DNA from: Purshia tridentata
Lineage: Eukaryota; Streptophyta; Magnoliopsida; Rosales; Rosaceae
Direction: 5' to 3'
Assembly: GCA_003254885.1 (NCBI GenBank)
Contig: QANT01003481.1
Span: 1-64,000, forward strand
Length of the DNA: 64,000 nt
The notes under the pieces are model-generated. The model was not told the DNA's origin and searched no databases. It saw only the letters and a program-made list of their open reading frames with translations. Positions 37,126-50,462 of this stretch are shown piece by piece. Made by a program: the position numbers and the translations under genes. How positions within the stretch are numbered: the stretch's first letter is position 1; every line of letters begins with the position of its first letter.

Positions 37126-38992
37126 TAAAAATATCATCACCTTAACCCCACGAAAAATAATTTATAATCCACTGATGAGAGGACTAAATATTAGTTCTGA
37201 TATTCACACAAAAATCTGTTTAAATTGATTAAGCCCATAGCAACAGATTTCCTAGGAAGTACATAACTTCTCTCGCTAAAAGCATGGAGCCCAAATCCAT
37301 GTAAATTGGTGTAGGCAGAATAATAGCCTTTGGGCTATCATTCTTTCAATCTTTAACTAGAGGCCAAAATTATTGTTAGTAACGTTGTGTTAGTGTGTCG
37401 AGTTATTTCATATTTGTATTAAATATTTAAATGTAGTCAATTATAATTACATTGTGTTCGGACCGACCAATATATCTTATGATCTAAAAATTTTGAACAT
37501 AACTTCTTTTACTTTTAACCAAAACTACCACTTATGCATCATATTATAAAACAAAAATTTGTTTAATCATGACACTAACAAAACCATAAATAAAAAATAA
37601 CTCTATAATTGTACTAAGTTATACAAAATATAATCATGCTCTGATACTTTACCTTAATTAAGAATTACGGTCTTGATTGTCAACTTTGTGAGCCTGACTC
37701 GATGATTTGCATCTTATCAATGATTAAGATGCTATTGTTGAACCAGAATATATTGGTTTTCTCACGCCATGCGTATAAGCAACGGTTTGAAAAAACTATA
37801 ATGCCCTCTAGGTCCATGTAGATCATTTCAGGCCTGTATCTGTACTAACTTCATTCAAACTTGTCTAGCCCACTATGGCCAGACATTCCTAAAAGTCCAC
37901 TCTATCCAGAAGGCCCAAATTCAAGGCCTAATTTTAGTCTATAACAGGACTAAAACTTTCATAGTATACATTTGTTGTCTTTATATTTTTTATCACGTGT
38001 AAGGTACATGGACTTAAAATGTATACACCATGATATGATCTTTTTTTTTCCCCAATGACAAACCTATCATCATTCATAAGAAATATGTCTCCCAAATGAA
38101 GGCCACATTCTGCATCGATATTTTTTATTATTATTCTCATTTCACAATTTATTTTTAAGATCAAAATCGTTTATTTGGTAGATAATTATTTAAAAATCAT
38201 TTCTATAAAAAATAATTAAATCTAAAATAGTTTAATTATTTAATTGTTACAAATAATTAAAGGTGAATTAATTATTATTAAAATTATATATTTATTTTAT
38301 CACAATTATATAGTCAAATAATTTCAAGTTTGATTGATTTTTTTATAAAAATAACCTTCATAGTTAATCTTTTTTGGGACTTTTAAAAGTTCTAGTTAAC
38401 ACATTTGTCTAATAATGTCATCCATTCATTTCGACAGCATGTCAATCCATAAAGAAAAAAAGGGTAATTGAGGTGTACAGTGTCCTTTCCATTATGGTAG
38501 GGGTGTTGAATTGTACTTTCCAAAGGGAGCCAAACGTAGTTAGCAGTTACAACTTAAATCTTAAATGAGACAAAATTAAGAGCTTTTAAGTAAAATGATA
38601 CTCTCGAACTTATCATCCCCTGAAACATAGGGCCACAAGGACTCATTTGATAATCATTTCCAACCTATCAACAACAAAAATCAACAATCCTCCGCAAACC
38701 ACTCCACCCACTCACACCTCTACCAACAAATAGTATCACTCCACGTCATCAAAGTTACAACCCAACAATATGTGATAAGTCAAACTCATGCTCAACCGTG
38801 GATTGCGCCGCACTGGATAACAAAATCATCCTCTCTTTCTCTCTAATATATCCAAAAAAAAGTTAATAACCATAAAAATCTAATCTTTTTCAGAATGTAG
38901 AGAGAGACAGAGTGAATAAAGAATAGATTTTTGGAAACCCTAACCCAAATTTACTGAGAGTTGTGCACTTGTCTCCAAGCAGCTTAAAATAA
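37126..38992. other. Spacer upstream of the F-box gene
   Basis: AT-rich, with no supported gene. The last 150 bp before 38993 presumably hold the F-box leader (a CT-rich tract near 38831-38843, GTAGAGAGAGACAGAG near 38897). Confidence 0.5.
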
Positions 38993-41900
38993 ATGTCATA
39001 TTCACCCACAGGGAGAGACAACAGCACCTCTCACCAAACAAAGTTATCAGCTTTGAAGAGGCCAAGGCCTCTGAGCCTCCCAGACCAAGTTCTCAAGCAT
39101 GTTCTCTTCAAGATGCAACTTTCAAACCACCATTACCAATCTCTCTCTCCCTCCACTGCTTCACCTTCTCCTCGCTCTGAGCCTGACCTCTCTGCATTCC
39201 AGTCCCTTACCCTAGACCCTCTTGTACCCGATTCCACCTCTCTTCTCTCTGATGAGCTCCTCCTCTCAATTTTCTCCAAGCTTCCAATCTCCCAGTACCT
39301 CTCCAATTCACTTGTCTGCAAGCGCTGGCTCTACCTCCATGGCCGCTTGGTGAAGTCCGTGAAGGTATTCGATTGGGGGTTTTTGGACTCGGGTCGGGTC
39401 TTTTCCCGGTTCCCAAATCTCACTGATGTTGATATTGTCTATGCTTGCATTCGGTCGCCCAGAAATTCTGGGATTATTGTGACCCGGAAGGCGTTGTCGA
39501 TTCACATAGATTCGCTTTTCGGCCCGGATGGGTTTATTGAAGAGGGTGATGTGTTGAAGCACAGTGTGGTGGACGGTGGGCTCAGATTGCTTGCCGGGTC
39601 GTACCCGAATTTGCGCCGGATTGCGCTTATAGGTGCGAGCGAAAATGGGTTATTGAGCATTGCGGAGGAGTGTCCAACACTGCAGGAATTGGAACTACAT
39701 TGTGTTGGGGACTTCGCATTGAAGGGGATTAATGCGTGTAAGAACTTGCAGATTGTGAAATTGATTGGTTGCATTGATGGGTTTTACAGCGCGCAGATTT
39801 CGGATATTGGGTTGACCATTTTAGCTCAAGGGTGTAGGAGGTTGGTGAAGCTTGAGCTATTTGGGTGTGAAGGGAGCTATGATGGGATTAAGGCAATTGG
39901 GCAGTGTTGCCAAATGCTTGAGGAATTGACTCTCAATGATCATAGGATGGATGGTGGGTGGTTGGCAGCGCTGTCGTTTTGTGGAAATTTGAAGACTTTG
40001 AGGCTTCAGTCTTGCAAGAGCATTGATTCAAGCCCCGGCCCGGATGAGCATTTGGGGTCTTGTCCCACCATTGAGGAGTTGCATTTGCTGCGGTGTCATG
40101 TGCGGGACAAGGATGGTGTGAAAGCATTGTTCTCGGTTTGTGAGGCGGTTAGGGATGTTATTTTGCAGGATTGTTGGGGATTGGTGGACGAAGTATTTGA
40201 GTTTGCGAGTATTTGTAGGTACGGGAAATTCTTTTCATTTGTGATTAACTCTATTGGTTGGCTGATACTGATTACAACTTATGCGTAAAGTGATAGGAGG
40301 ATAAATGAGATAGATTCAGACCCAAAAAAAAACTTACTGATTATATTTGTGCGCTGTCTGACTTTTGCATTGTTTGTGTGAAAATTTATTATCATTTTTG
40401 TTTATGTACTTTCAATGTTGTTTGCATAAACGATGATTAGGAAGGTATGGCATAGGAAATAAACAATTATTCAGGCTCTAATTTCCAGGAACTGATTAAT
40501 TGATTTTAGATCTAGAAATATCATCCATTTATTGTTAGCTCTTCTAGTGAAAGATCTAAATTGAACTTGTAAGAAATCCTCTGCCTCTAGCTACAACTGC
40601 CTAGGGAATGCAATGCTGTTTGCATAAACGATGATTAGGAAGGCATGGCATAGGAAATAAACAATTATTCAGGCTCTAATTTCCAGGAACTGATTAATTG
40701 ATTTTAGATCTAGAAATATCATCCATTTATTGTTAGCTCTTATAGTGAAAGATCTGAATTGAACTTGTAAGAAATCCTCTGCCTCTGGATACAACTGCCT
40801 AGGAATGCCCATCTCAAATCTTTGGGACTCCACTATCTTGTCCTACCATTGTCTTCTTTACTAAGTTGTAGGCTTTGTCTAATCCTATCATCCAAGGTTA
40901 ACTAAGTAAATTTGAATATCTTCTGTGAAGAATTAATACAAAAAACATTACGGGAATCTGTATTTGGGTTTGCTTTTGAACTTCTTTATGGGCATCTGTA
41001 TCTTTGGAGTTCAGGAGTTCTTCTTTCTCTGTTATTTTATCATATTGGAAAGCATCTGTAATTTAGTGGTTTTGGTTTGGGGTTTTTTGTTAATGTGTTT
41101 CTGTATGAGTTCCTCTTTAGGTGTTTAGAATAGCTTTGTGTTCTGGTGGACTTCTTGTTTATTGTTGTGTACCTGTTCTTAGGTGAAATTTATGTTTTAC
41201 ATCAAAAAGAAGAAAATCATTACGTACAATTAGCTTTCTGGCTTCCATGTCCAAGATGTTTGATCTAGGCACTTGATCCTTGTAGTAATGCCAAATATCG
41301 GAATGTCTCAAATAGCTTCACTTAATTCCTTTTTGAGACTCATTTTTATGATGTGAATTGATACCTTATAATTCCTTTCCATATAATCATATTCAGGAGG
41401 TAATGCAAGGATTTTATGAGCTATTCTGAATTGTCAACTCTAAAGTCTTAATGTGTGGTTGAATTGTTAACTCGAATTGGGCCTAAACCCAATTAACTAA
41501 AATTATAAAAATCTTCAATAAAGCTACATGGTTTTGAATGTTGCACAATAAGGAGTCTGGTATCAAATTTGTCTGAACTAAGAAACTTTATGAGAATAAG
41601 GAGGAAATTTTAGTGTGTTAATATGTCTCATTGTTCTCTAACTACATAAATTTCAATTAAAGGAATTTTGATTGTTTTGCTAATGAAGGCATGGTTGCTT
41701 AGTGTATTATTAAAGTTAATGGTTGTCTACTGTGTTATCATAAAAAAATTTGTAATTTCTTCTCAACCCGGTACAACCCTTGTCACTTTATCTTTCTAAA
41801 CTTTAGACCCATAAACCTAATTGTTTCTCACTCACCAACCCAAGCATGTAGGCTTATTGATGGGGCCAGGCAAATCGGGTTAAGGCCTTGCCAAGGCCAG

Positions 41901-43108
41901 CTTGGCGTACAAATAGTTGAGTCTGAGCTCAACTTGGTGTCTTTGGACCTAGAGTTTTAGATTAAAAAACGGCCAGCTGTATATTGCAGGCTTCATGCCA
42001 AGTTCGGATTTCTATTGGTTGACCAAAGACTGTGACTTTAATTCACAATCTTGAAGCAAGGGAACACCAGCTTAACCATCATTCCAAAAGGGCAAGCCTT
42101 TGTTATAATGGTCTAAATATAATACTTGTAAGTAATTTTTAGAATAGTATAGTTTGGTCTGCATTTATGTAGGTTTGATATAAGTCTAGTTCGAGATCAG
42201 TTTGAACTCAAACTGAAGCTCAGCCTGAAGAAAAAACTGGACTTCGGACTAACCCAGTCCAATTGACAATCCTAGAAGTGTAACAGTCCTACAATTAGAT
42301 TTTGTAAAGATATCCTACGTCATAGGTTTAATGAACATATTTTGTATATTATGAGTTGGAGAATACCAATTTGGTATAATTTCAGACTTATATGATATAA
42401 TGTTTTTCCTACTACAAGTTATACTGAAATTTATTTTCCAATTTTTCATGCGCTGGGATTTCCATAAAGTGACATGGCATACTTAGAAACAATGAAAGTG
42501 GAATAAGTTCTCAGAAAAGTTGAGACTTGGAACAGATATAGCATGCATGATTCTATTCATTATGTGGAAACTTATGAACGTCCTTAATAAAAAAAAACAC
42601 TAAAAAAGATATGGTTGAACAATATTTTCATTGTATGAAGAGAAGTAAGTTTTCTGACCTGCCTTCTTGGATCTTATAGTCATAGCCAAATAGAGATACT
42701 GCTTAGTCAAGGTTCCATAACAATTGATACATCTTGAAGTAGTAGCATTTGAGGCATATAAACTCTTTTTATATGACATTACTGCTGGTGACCCTTATTG
42801 TTTATAATTTTTTTACCCTATTTTCTTCTCATAGGAGGGTGAAGCTGTTTTCTTTGGAAGGATGCTCACTGCTGACAACAGGAGGTCTGGAGACAGTAAT
42901 CCTTTGTTGGAAAGAGCTTCAAAGGCTTAGAGTAATATCATGTAACAATATAAAGGACAGTGAAGTTACTCCTGCCTTGGCATCCTTATTTTCTGTACTT
43001 AAAGAGTTGAAATGGCGACCAAATTCCAGATCTCTCTTGTCATCAAGTCTTGCCGAGACTGGAGTGGGAATGAAAGGTGGTAGGTTTTTCAAGAGATTAA
43101 AGCCCTGA
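38993..43108 (+). CDS. F-box/leucine-rich-repeat protein, two exons
   Basis: Exon 1 is 38993-40218 and exon 2 is 42835-43108, with a phase-2 GT-AG intron of 2,616 bp; 499 residues. The F-box is at about 83-122 ([20 protein letters not shown] ... VCKRW), which docks on SKP1 in an SCF ubiquitin ligase. It is followed from about residue 185 to the end by irregular LRRs of the RNI/AMN1 type ([59 protein letters not shown]), the probable substrate-binding surface. The wording and the two-exon layout match the Arabidopsis At5g07670/At5g51370/At5g51380 group, whose substrates I do not know. The N-terminal 80 residues are Ser/Pro-rich and probably disordered. The ATG at 38993 is the first in frame. 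The intron carries a recent tandem duplication (see separate entry). Confidence 0.92.
40420..40812. repeat. 198-bp tandem duplication in the F-box gene intron
   Basis: Two head-to-tail units start with GTTTGCATAAACGATGATTA at 40420 and 40618. They differ at only a handful of positions (for example GGTATGG/GGCATGG), so the duplication looks recent. It is entirely intronic and has no coding effect. Confidence 0.95.
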
Positions 43109-45360
43109 CTTTGCTGCTTATTCTTGGAAAATCTTGATGTCAATTCAAGGCACACGCAGATAATTTACTTGACAGCTGTTCAAAGTTTGGATCAAAACAC
43201 ACTAAATAGATAGGTTATAATCATCATTTCCTATTTAGATGTTCAGCGTTGTGATAACCAAGGATGATTTGCTTCATCGCTTACAGCAGGCCTGCTGAAG
43301 GGAGTTTGTCATTCAAACCACAATCTAGTCCTCTCTGTGTTGGAACCTGTTAGTCCAAAATTCAGCTTTGAGTTTTCATTGTGATCTAAGCCTAGTCATG
43401 CTTGTCTAATATTCAGCAAGTTATACACATGTTAGTTCAGTCATATTAAGTAGTTGAACTGACTTGCTAGGAGTTAGAATAAGCAAAAACATGGGTACAG
43501 TTTATTTTATCTTTTAGACATCATCCATATGTAACATGTACTAGGAATGAAGTTCTTTTACCAAAAAATGCAATGACATATTATCTCCAAATGTGCAAGC
43601 TCATTGTGCCTTTGATGAAACTTGCTGTAAGGGTAGTTGAATATGTTCCATTTGTTATTGTCTTACTATTTCAACACATTGGGTGGGTTTCTTGAATGGT
43701 AGAGCAAGTTAGTTGAGATATTTCAACAAATTTTGACCACTAAAGATTTCTCGATGATGCACCATTGATATCGATTGAAGTTCTTTGTTTTTTTCCGATC
43801 GCTGAAGTTCTTTGTTGGCAAAGTAAAAGGGTTAGTGGTGGCCAGGAATAGGAATCGACTGTCAAGACTCCCTTGTTTCTATATAGTGTACAAACCTCAT
43901 AGGTTTGCCATTGTTTGGCTTTATATTCATAGGTTTGTGTAGATAAATGTTTGAATATCTTAGCTGGGTGTGTAAATACATTTATGATGTTTTCTGCATA
44001 TAAAATTACCCAATAAATATGAAACCCAAGCACACTCCCCACAACTCAATAGCAGACTATGACCAGCTTTAAGCCAAGGTAATAGGCAGGAAGTAATACT
44101 TAGATTTGGATGACCAACATACCAAAAAAGAATAAAAGAACATTTGGATGGGTATAAAATTCTAAGTAGTACATTTCTATGTTTTTAATACCACCACACA
44201 TTTCTTGTCATGCTCTTTCAAATGCAATCACAAATTTCCTTTTGCGTGAAACTGTTCCTATATATGATAATTTTCATATAAAGTACGAAGGGTTTTTTGT
44301 TTTTTAATTGATAAAGGAAGTAAGAAGTTAAGTGTTTGAAAAATAATAAAAAGATAAATGTATCCCTAAGAACATAAAACAATTAAAAAATATGTAATAG
44401 ATAGAAATTTTTAGGATCCCAGTTGTCCCACACTGAAAAAGGTAGAATATCTTGTGAGAACATATAAACTCTATGGACAAGTTCTACCCATGGATTCTAT
44501 CAATTGGTATCACAATAATGCATTATATCGAGAATGAGATATAATAATTCCACGTATTGTAATACAGGCAAACAATAGGTTTATACATGTTAGATCTCAA
44601 TTATCTCACATTAAAAATAGGAAAATAAAAAAAGACTTAAACTTTGACCCCTATATCAATTAAGTATAGTATTATAAGTTATATTAATCCCTTCCATTAG
44701 TCCGATTACATTTTTCATCCAAAAAATAATATGAAGTGATTTAACTTTTATGTTCTTATATTATAAGTAACATGATGAATTTACTTCTAAAAAATTGATC
44801 ATGTGCGTGGCATGATTAATTTTGGACAAAATTTGTAAATCAAATTGAAGGAATTGGCATATTAGCATTGAGAAGATTGGTAGAATTAATAATTCATATC
44901 CTAAATTGATATATAATTTATAATTTATCACCTTAACAATATATAGATAACTCTAGAATTAGAATTTAACACGTAGTTTCTACAAATTTCATTTTATACC
45001 TTAAAAAGATATAAATTGAATCTCTAAAGAGTATTTTTAAAAATTGATTGAAAAAGTGACACCGAGCATTTGTTACAGTGCTCGACTATTATGAAAAATT
45101 TAGTGTCGAGCACTTGGCAACGTTGCCAACTATTATAATTAAATCACTCTTAAGAAAATTGTGATCCCCGTTCGGTGATTATGATTGAAAAACGTAGATA
45201 GAAAACATCGAATCCATAAAAGTATAAAATATAATAAAGATTAAAGACAGAGATATTTGGCAGGACTGCATACGTGAGATTTGACGTGGCAGGAAGCGAT
45301 TGGTAGAATAGGCGTGGAAGGCATAAGCCACATAGACAAAAGAATCCCCAACGCTTGCAC
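43109..45360. other. Gap between F-box and Sec61 beta genes
   Basis: The first several hundred bases are the F-box 3' flank. Around 44400-44640 are LTR/TRIM-like phrases (CAGTTGTCCCACACTGAAAA, AATTGGTATCACAATAAT, TGTTAGATCTCAATTATC). Around 45060-45130 a CGAGCACTTGG-type sequence resembles that at 11564-11938. No gene is supported. Confidence 0.5.
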
Positions 45361-45367
45361 TATATAA
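45361..45367 (+). promoter_or_regulatory. TATA box of the Sec61 beta gene
   Basis: TATATAA with a CT-rich leader following. Transcription would start near 45390, and the leader is spliced to an acceptor at 46321-46322 (GTGTGTTACAG) just 3 nt before the ATG. Confidence 0.6.
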
Positions 45368-46325
45368 CAAAACGGGTTTCAGGTCATCGGAGTCAAACAC
45401 GTTCTCGGATCTTCGAACTTCAACAAAGACCAGCTGCTCAACTCGTTCGCTTACCAAGTCGACTCAGGCGAGTTCCTCCATTCTCTCTCTCTCTACCCTT
45501 TGTAGATCTACGACATGCAATCTTCAAGTTTTACAATTTTAGTTAAATGATTTTTCCAGTTTTTCTCTGCTTTCGTGATTGGATCTTGGATCCGACTATC
45601 ACATCTGGTTTTTGTGGAACGTCTTGATTTTTCCTGGCCAATTCCGGTGTTAGAAAGTTTTTTATATATCCATATGAATTTTGTCTATCATTTCTGTTTT
45701 TTTGATAATTTGAAGCTCAATTTGATGGGTTGGATGACTATGGCAGTATTTTGCTATTTGATTAATATTTTGTAGCTGCTAATATTCGTATTATTCAAAT
45801 CCTACTATTCTGCAGATCTCTATGCTATTATCATATCTTTGTGTTGAATCACAGATGGGTGCTTTTAGTTTGAGTATAGATTTAGCAATTGAGTTTATGA
45901 GTTGTGTACCCAAATTAATCAGCTATGAAACATTTTTGTTATCGTCTCTGAAACCGATTACTGTTAATAAAAATCATAAGCCAATAGTTCTGTTCAAGTA
46001 TGTTTGGAATCAAATTCAAGTGTCATTTTGTTTTGTGGTACACAACTTGAATTGGGGAACAAACTTTGATTTTGCATTGGTTGAATCAATTTATACTTCT
46101 TTTTCTGTATGAGTTGCTGCAGTTTTCTGTCATTGCCAAGATTCTATTGTATATGTTTACAGAATTGGCTAAGCTCCATCATTGTCTGATTAAGGTGAAG
46201 CTCGTCTTTTTACAAGTTTTCTTTCTCTTTGTTTTGTTGCTCTGTTTGTGTGGATTTTGTTCTTTTAGCTTTGTACAATGTAAGCTGGATTGAGTTTCTA
46301 ACTGCTTGAGTGTGTGTTACAGAAA

Positions 46326-46580
46326 ATGGTTCTAGGCGGAGGAGGAGCAGCTCCCCCAAGGGGAAGTGCGGCAGCTACTGCGAGCATGCGCAGAAGGAGG
46401 ACCACAAGTGGCGGGGCTTCCGGAGGTGCAGCCGGGACAATGCTCCAGTTTTACACTGATGATGCCCCGGGACTCAAGATCTCCCCAAATGTTGTTCTCA
46501 TCATGAGCATTGGTTTCATTGCATTTGTTGCCATTCTCCATGTCATGGGTAAGCTCTACTTTGTGCGCAGAGAGGCTTAG
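46326..46580 (+). CDS. SEC61B: Sec61 beta subunit of the ER translocon
   Basis: A single coding exon of 84 residues. The N-terminal half is low-complexity Gly/Ala/Arg ([20 protein letters not shown], then GGASGGAAG) and cytosolic. Residues about 40-52 give the family signature [17 protein letters not shown], and residues about 53-75 form the single tail-anchor membrane helix ([19 protein letters not shown]) followed by KLYFVRREA. With Sec61 alpha and gamma it forms the channel that moves or inserts proteins at the endoplasmic reticulum. The TAG stop is at 46578-46580. A leader intron of roughly 0.8 kb is inferred from the TATA box at 45361 and the acceptor immediately before the ATG. Its donor is uncertain: either TTT|GTAGAT near 45502 or a GC donor CAG|GCGAGT near 45468. 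Confidence 0.95.
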   Translation: MVLGGGGAAPPRGSAAATASMRRRRTTSGGASGGAAGTMLQFYTDDAPGLKISPNVVLIMSIGFIAFVAILHVMGKLYFVRREA

Positions 46581-47122
46581 AAGGATGCTGTGCTAACAAT
46601 AGGAAACAGAGTTCAATATGTAGTTTTTTCCGGATCATGAATGAATAAATATTCTAGTTATGAAAAGAAAGACTTGGGTTTGAAAAGTTATCTTTGTAAT
46701 ATGTGAATGGTTGAATCATTTATAGCTGTTTTTGGTTCAGGTTATTAGAAGTAGAAGTTGCTTTAGGTATTGGAATTCTAGGCCTTTCTCTTCTACATTT
46801 TGATCACTTTTTGAATGAATGGAGCACAATTTTGGCTATTGGATGGAATTATATAATAGCATGTATGAGTTGATACGAGGGTTTGATTTTCTCCACAGGT
46901 TGTGGTGGGAATTATGTTGACAACTGTTGAGTATTATTATTATTATTATTATTTTGTTAATACATTGAAGAGAATTGAAAATCTAGACCAATCTTAGTCT
47001 GAACATGGATTCCTTACCCAACTTGGTACCTACTAGTCTATTAAGATTTAAGGTTTAGGGCTAATACTTAAGTGAGCAGTTTAGACATGACATTTCACAT
47101 CCCCAAGTGATAGTTTTGTAAT

Positions 47123-47289
47123 ACAACAATGCTACATTTACTACAATTTTATATTATTTTACATGACAATGTATTTGGCATTTATATATTGTACACTATA
47201 AAAATTCTAAAAATAAGAAAATACTATGCCAGTACAATAATGACGTATAAAAAAAGGGTATAAAAATATGGTAAAAATAGTATTATTGT
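47123..47289. mobile_element. MITE with 8-bp target duplication (family 1, copy 2)
   Basis: The ends ACAACAATGCTACATTTACT and GTAAAAATAGTATTATTGT are inverted. The flanks are TTTGTAAT at 47115-47122 and 47290-47297. A paralogous stretch at 49052-49059 carries a single TTTGTAAA with no element, an empty site. The interior matches the 11145-11346 copy (GGCATTTATA, CCAGTACAATAATGAC). Non-coding, 167 bp, hAT-type by target length. Confidence 0.88.
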
Positions 47290-48304
47290 TTTGTAATATC
47301 TTCAAATTGTTATATTGTTGCAATCAACTCGTGTAATGATATTCTTTTTGAAAGTTTCCCAAAGCTTTGTGAAGCAAATGAATTTTAGGGGCGAATGGGC
47401 ATGCAATATTTTACAGATGTGCGAAATGAACATGTTTTTCAGAAGAGTGGTTATATTCTTACCCTTATATTATATTTCTCCACTCATTTTATTTTTACGT
47501 TCCCTCATTAAATTTTAAAAAAATATAAAAGTACTCTCCAAGTCTTCTCTCGTCTTATTATTTCTATAATATCTTTTAATATACTAACCCACACACACTT
47601 ATTAAACACTCTTCTCACTCCCTTACACTATCATTACATCCACTCATCTTTTTTTACAATTTCCTCCAAAAACTTAATTCTACTCTCACTAAAACCATCG
47701 ATGATAATATTTGTTTGATGCCCGTAAATTTATTAAAATTTATGATTTTCCTATACACATTAAATTTTTATATCCTACTTTTAATTACTATTATTATTTA
47801 ATTTTAGATCAAAAATTCATTTTATTTTAATGTTTCTTTTGATTTAAAAATTTAGTTTTGATTTTAGGGTTTTAATTTATGATTTTTGAGTGGAACAAGT
47901 GAACACTATTCGCTGTGCAAGTGGAACATCTCATGGGGTGTTTTACCATGGTTGATGGAACAAGTTGCGCTTCCTACCCAAAAAAAAATCGAAAAAAGGA
48001 TTTTTTTTTTTAATTTATTTTTTTTCACTTACCTTTTCATTAAGAGAGTTCTCTCCAATGTTCATCTGAATGTCCATCACCCAAAAATAGTATAATAGAA
48101 ATATTAATGATATGAGAAATAGAGGAAAGATGATTTTAGGGTTTATAAAGTTAGGTCATTGAAGGAAGGTGAGTAGAGTAGGATAATTTTTTTTTTCTTT
48201 TTACTTAAGTCTTTAAAGGTCATTTTATAAAAGGATAAACTTGTTATCATCATTTTCATTAAAATAAAATAAAAGTATAAGACAAGTGTGAAAATATAAG
48301 CATT

Positions 48305-48475
48305 AGTAATGCTAGACATCTCAACTGTTTTTCTCACCTTACATGACATTCATATATTGAGTAAAACATTAAAATAAAAACCCTAAAGAAAGAGAAGAAT
48401 TATGTTCAATAAAGTGATGACACGTAAAATTAAAAACAAAAGTTGAAAAAAAAAGTTGAGACTCTTAGTATGACT
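48305..48475. mobile_element. Diverged MITE related to family 1
   Basis: The ends AGTAATGCTAGACATCTCAAC and GTTGAGACTCTTAGTATGACT are inverted. The interior keeps the order of family 1 (ACATGACATTCATATATTG, AAAATAAAAACCCTAAA, GTGATGACACGTAA). No clear target duplication remains, so it is probably older. Confidence 0.6.
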
Positions 48476-49243
48476 GTATAAGCACTCTTTCATAAATATC
48501 TGTGCTCCTATTAGTCGGGCTGTATGATTGATGTTTTATCGTACATTTATTGGCTAACGTACGTTGTAAGTTTAAAATTTGACTGAAAATGTGTGAAATG
48601 GCGTAGAGATGAAGGTAGAATTTTGAGTCTGAAATTTCTCGATGATCAAACTCTCTAAAAAGTTATGGACAAAACGTTGACTCATACATTGATCAATAAC
48701 TTCTTCAATACGTGGTCTGGTCTATATTTCTTCACAGGTGGTGGTCGGTCGTTATGAGAAGTATTTTGACCGTTATCAACCATTGTTGATTATTGATCAA
48801 AGCTTGGTGGACGATCAATATTTCTTCTTAAGTTGTTCGTAAAGACGTACATTAGAATCCCATTGATGGATGTGAGCGTTTATTTTTTGTTAAATATTCA
48901 ACATTACCAACATATAATTGGATATATTGAACGTACGGTGTATAAGCTTTGAAAAACCTCATTTTACAAACCAGTTTAAAAGTGAGTTTTTGGCCATGTG
49001 GGCAGTTTAAACATGTCATTAATTTAATTTTAATCCCAACAAAGTGGTAATTTTGTAAATATCTTTAAATTGTTATAATTTTTAAGGTTTCCCAAGGCTT
49101 TGTGAAGGAAAGGAATTTCGGTGGCCCTCCAAATTTGATTTATTGTTCAAGGGAAAAATCTAATCATACTTCCGCTCAAAATGATGATGATCTAATAATG
49201 ACTTAAGTTACAAGTTACAACACTATTCTGTAAATTTTGTTAG

Positions 49244-49627
49244 GAGGAAATTGCACCATTGGTTTCCTTATTATTTTGAAAGTTTTATATTGGTCTACTT
49301 TTTTTTTTGTTTCTTATTAGTTTACTTTACTAATTTTTTTACGTTTTCCATGATGGTCCAAATTGTCAAATGGCCACATATTTTAATTATGCGTTGCGCA
49401 CATAAAATATTGTTGTGGTCCACTAGTTCTTTACTTAGTTTTATCTTAATATAATTGTTTACTCTCCATGTGCACAGCACATGGCTAAAATAGACGATTT
49501 TTTGTGTTAATTTGACCGTCTATATCATAATAGAAAACGTCACAAAATTAGTGGACCAATAAAAAACGAAAAAATAATCATGGGCCAATATAAAACTATG
49601 TGAGGAGTTGACCGGTGCAATTTTCTC
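49244..49627. mobile_element. MULE-like MITE with long inverted ends
   Basis: GAGGAAATTGCACC on the left is inverted against GGTGCAATTTTCTC on the right. The arms also share ATATTGG and related phrases (GTTTTATATTGG against CCAATATAAAAC). It is 384 bp, AT-rich and non-coding. No target duplication could be recognised. Confidence 0.6.
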
Positions 49628-50462
49628 TTCTTTTTTTTTTTTAATAAAGAGGAGATGTATTCAATTTTACATAGATGGGCTTCACTTCACATGAATTTTA
49701 TAATAGAAATTTAGGATTAAGTACCTAGTTTCAATACATTGAAATTTGGTATTTAAAGTCAATTAACCTATTTTATAAAATGTGGTCAACAATATAATAA
49801 TTATTACACGTGGTACACTTATCATAGTAGTGAGTACAATTGTGAAAATCGCGCTGTACAAATACATGAATATAATTAGTGTGAATTCTTGATTGTAACA
49901 ATCACACAACTCTAGACATAAACCTAAATGAATGTAATATGGAATAAACTCTGGAAATATGGACAATCACACAACCGTATATGCATGAATGTAATCAATC
50001 TGTTGGTTTGGTTAAAGAAAAAATAGGGCAAATTTTAAAGACTAGCCTTTTTTATCATTAAAAACTTTATATTTTTTTTCAGAGTTTTAAACATCTAACT
50101 ATTCGAGTAGTTTTCAAGCTCTCTTCAAGATGTGTTCGAATACTATTATAATAATGTTCAAATCCCATGGAGTCATGCTTGAAGGAGATTTGAGTATTAC
50201 TCGAAGAGAGCTCAAGCACTATATGAGGATTAGATTTCTAAAACTCCAAAAAAATGGTTCAAATCTTTAAATGACACAAATTTTAACGAATTTTCTAAAT
50301 TTCTCAAAACAAGTGTATTTGCTGCATGACCAAAATTAAACATGTGCATTAGACGGGTGTTAAAATTGTTTCCTAATTTAAATGAAATAAAACTCTATTC
50401 ATTTTTGAAAAATTAAAAGCAGCAAATAATGTTAGTTTTTTAATCTATGGTCAGAACGTGTA

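Larger units (their letters stand above)
47074..49125. repeat. Dispersed direct duplicate pair around MITE copy 2
   Basis: The segments 47074-47390 (minus the MITE) and about 49000-49125 share GCAGTTTARACATG, TTTGTAAW-ATCTT-AAATTG and GTTTCCCAA-GCTTTGTGAAG in the same order. This entry spans both copies and the unrelated DNA between them. The DNA between shows no gene. Its origin is perhaps an older retroelement. Confidence 0.7.

Noticed and set aside
39133-40127. Several minus-strand frames opposite the F-box gene
   Set aside because: Shadows of a long, well-supported plus-strand exon.
44400-44640. Considered as a Cassandra-type (5S-bearing) TRIM
   Set aside because: No 5S rRNA-like promoter block could be recognised; only generic LTR-like phrases remain.
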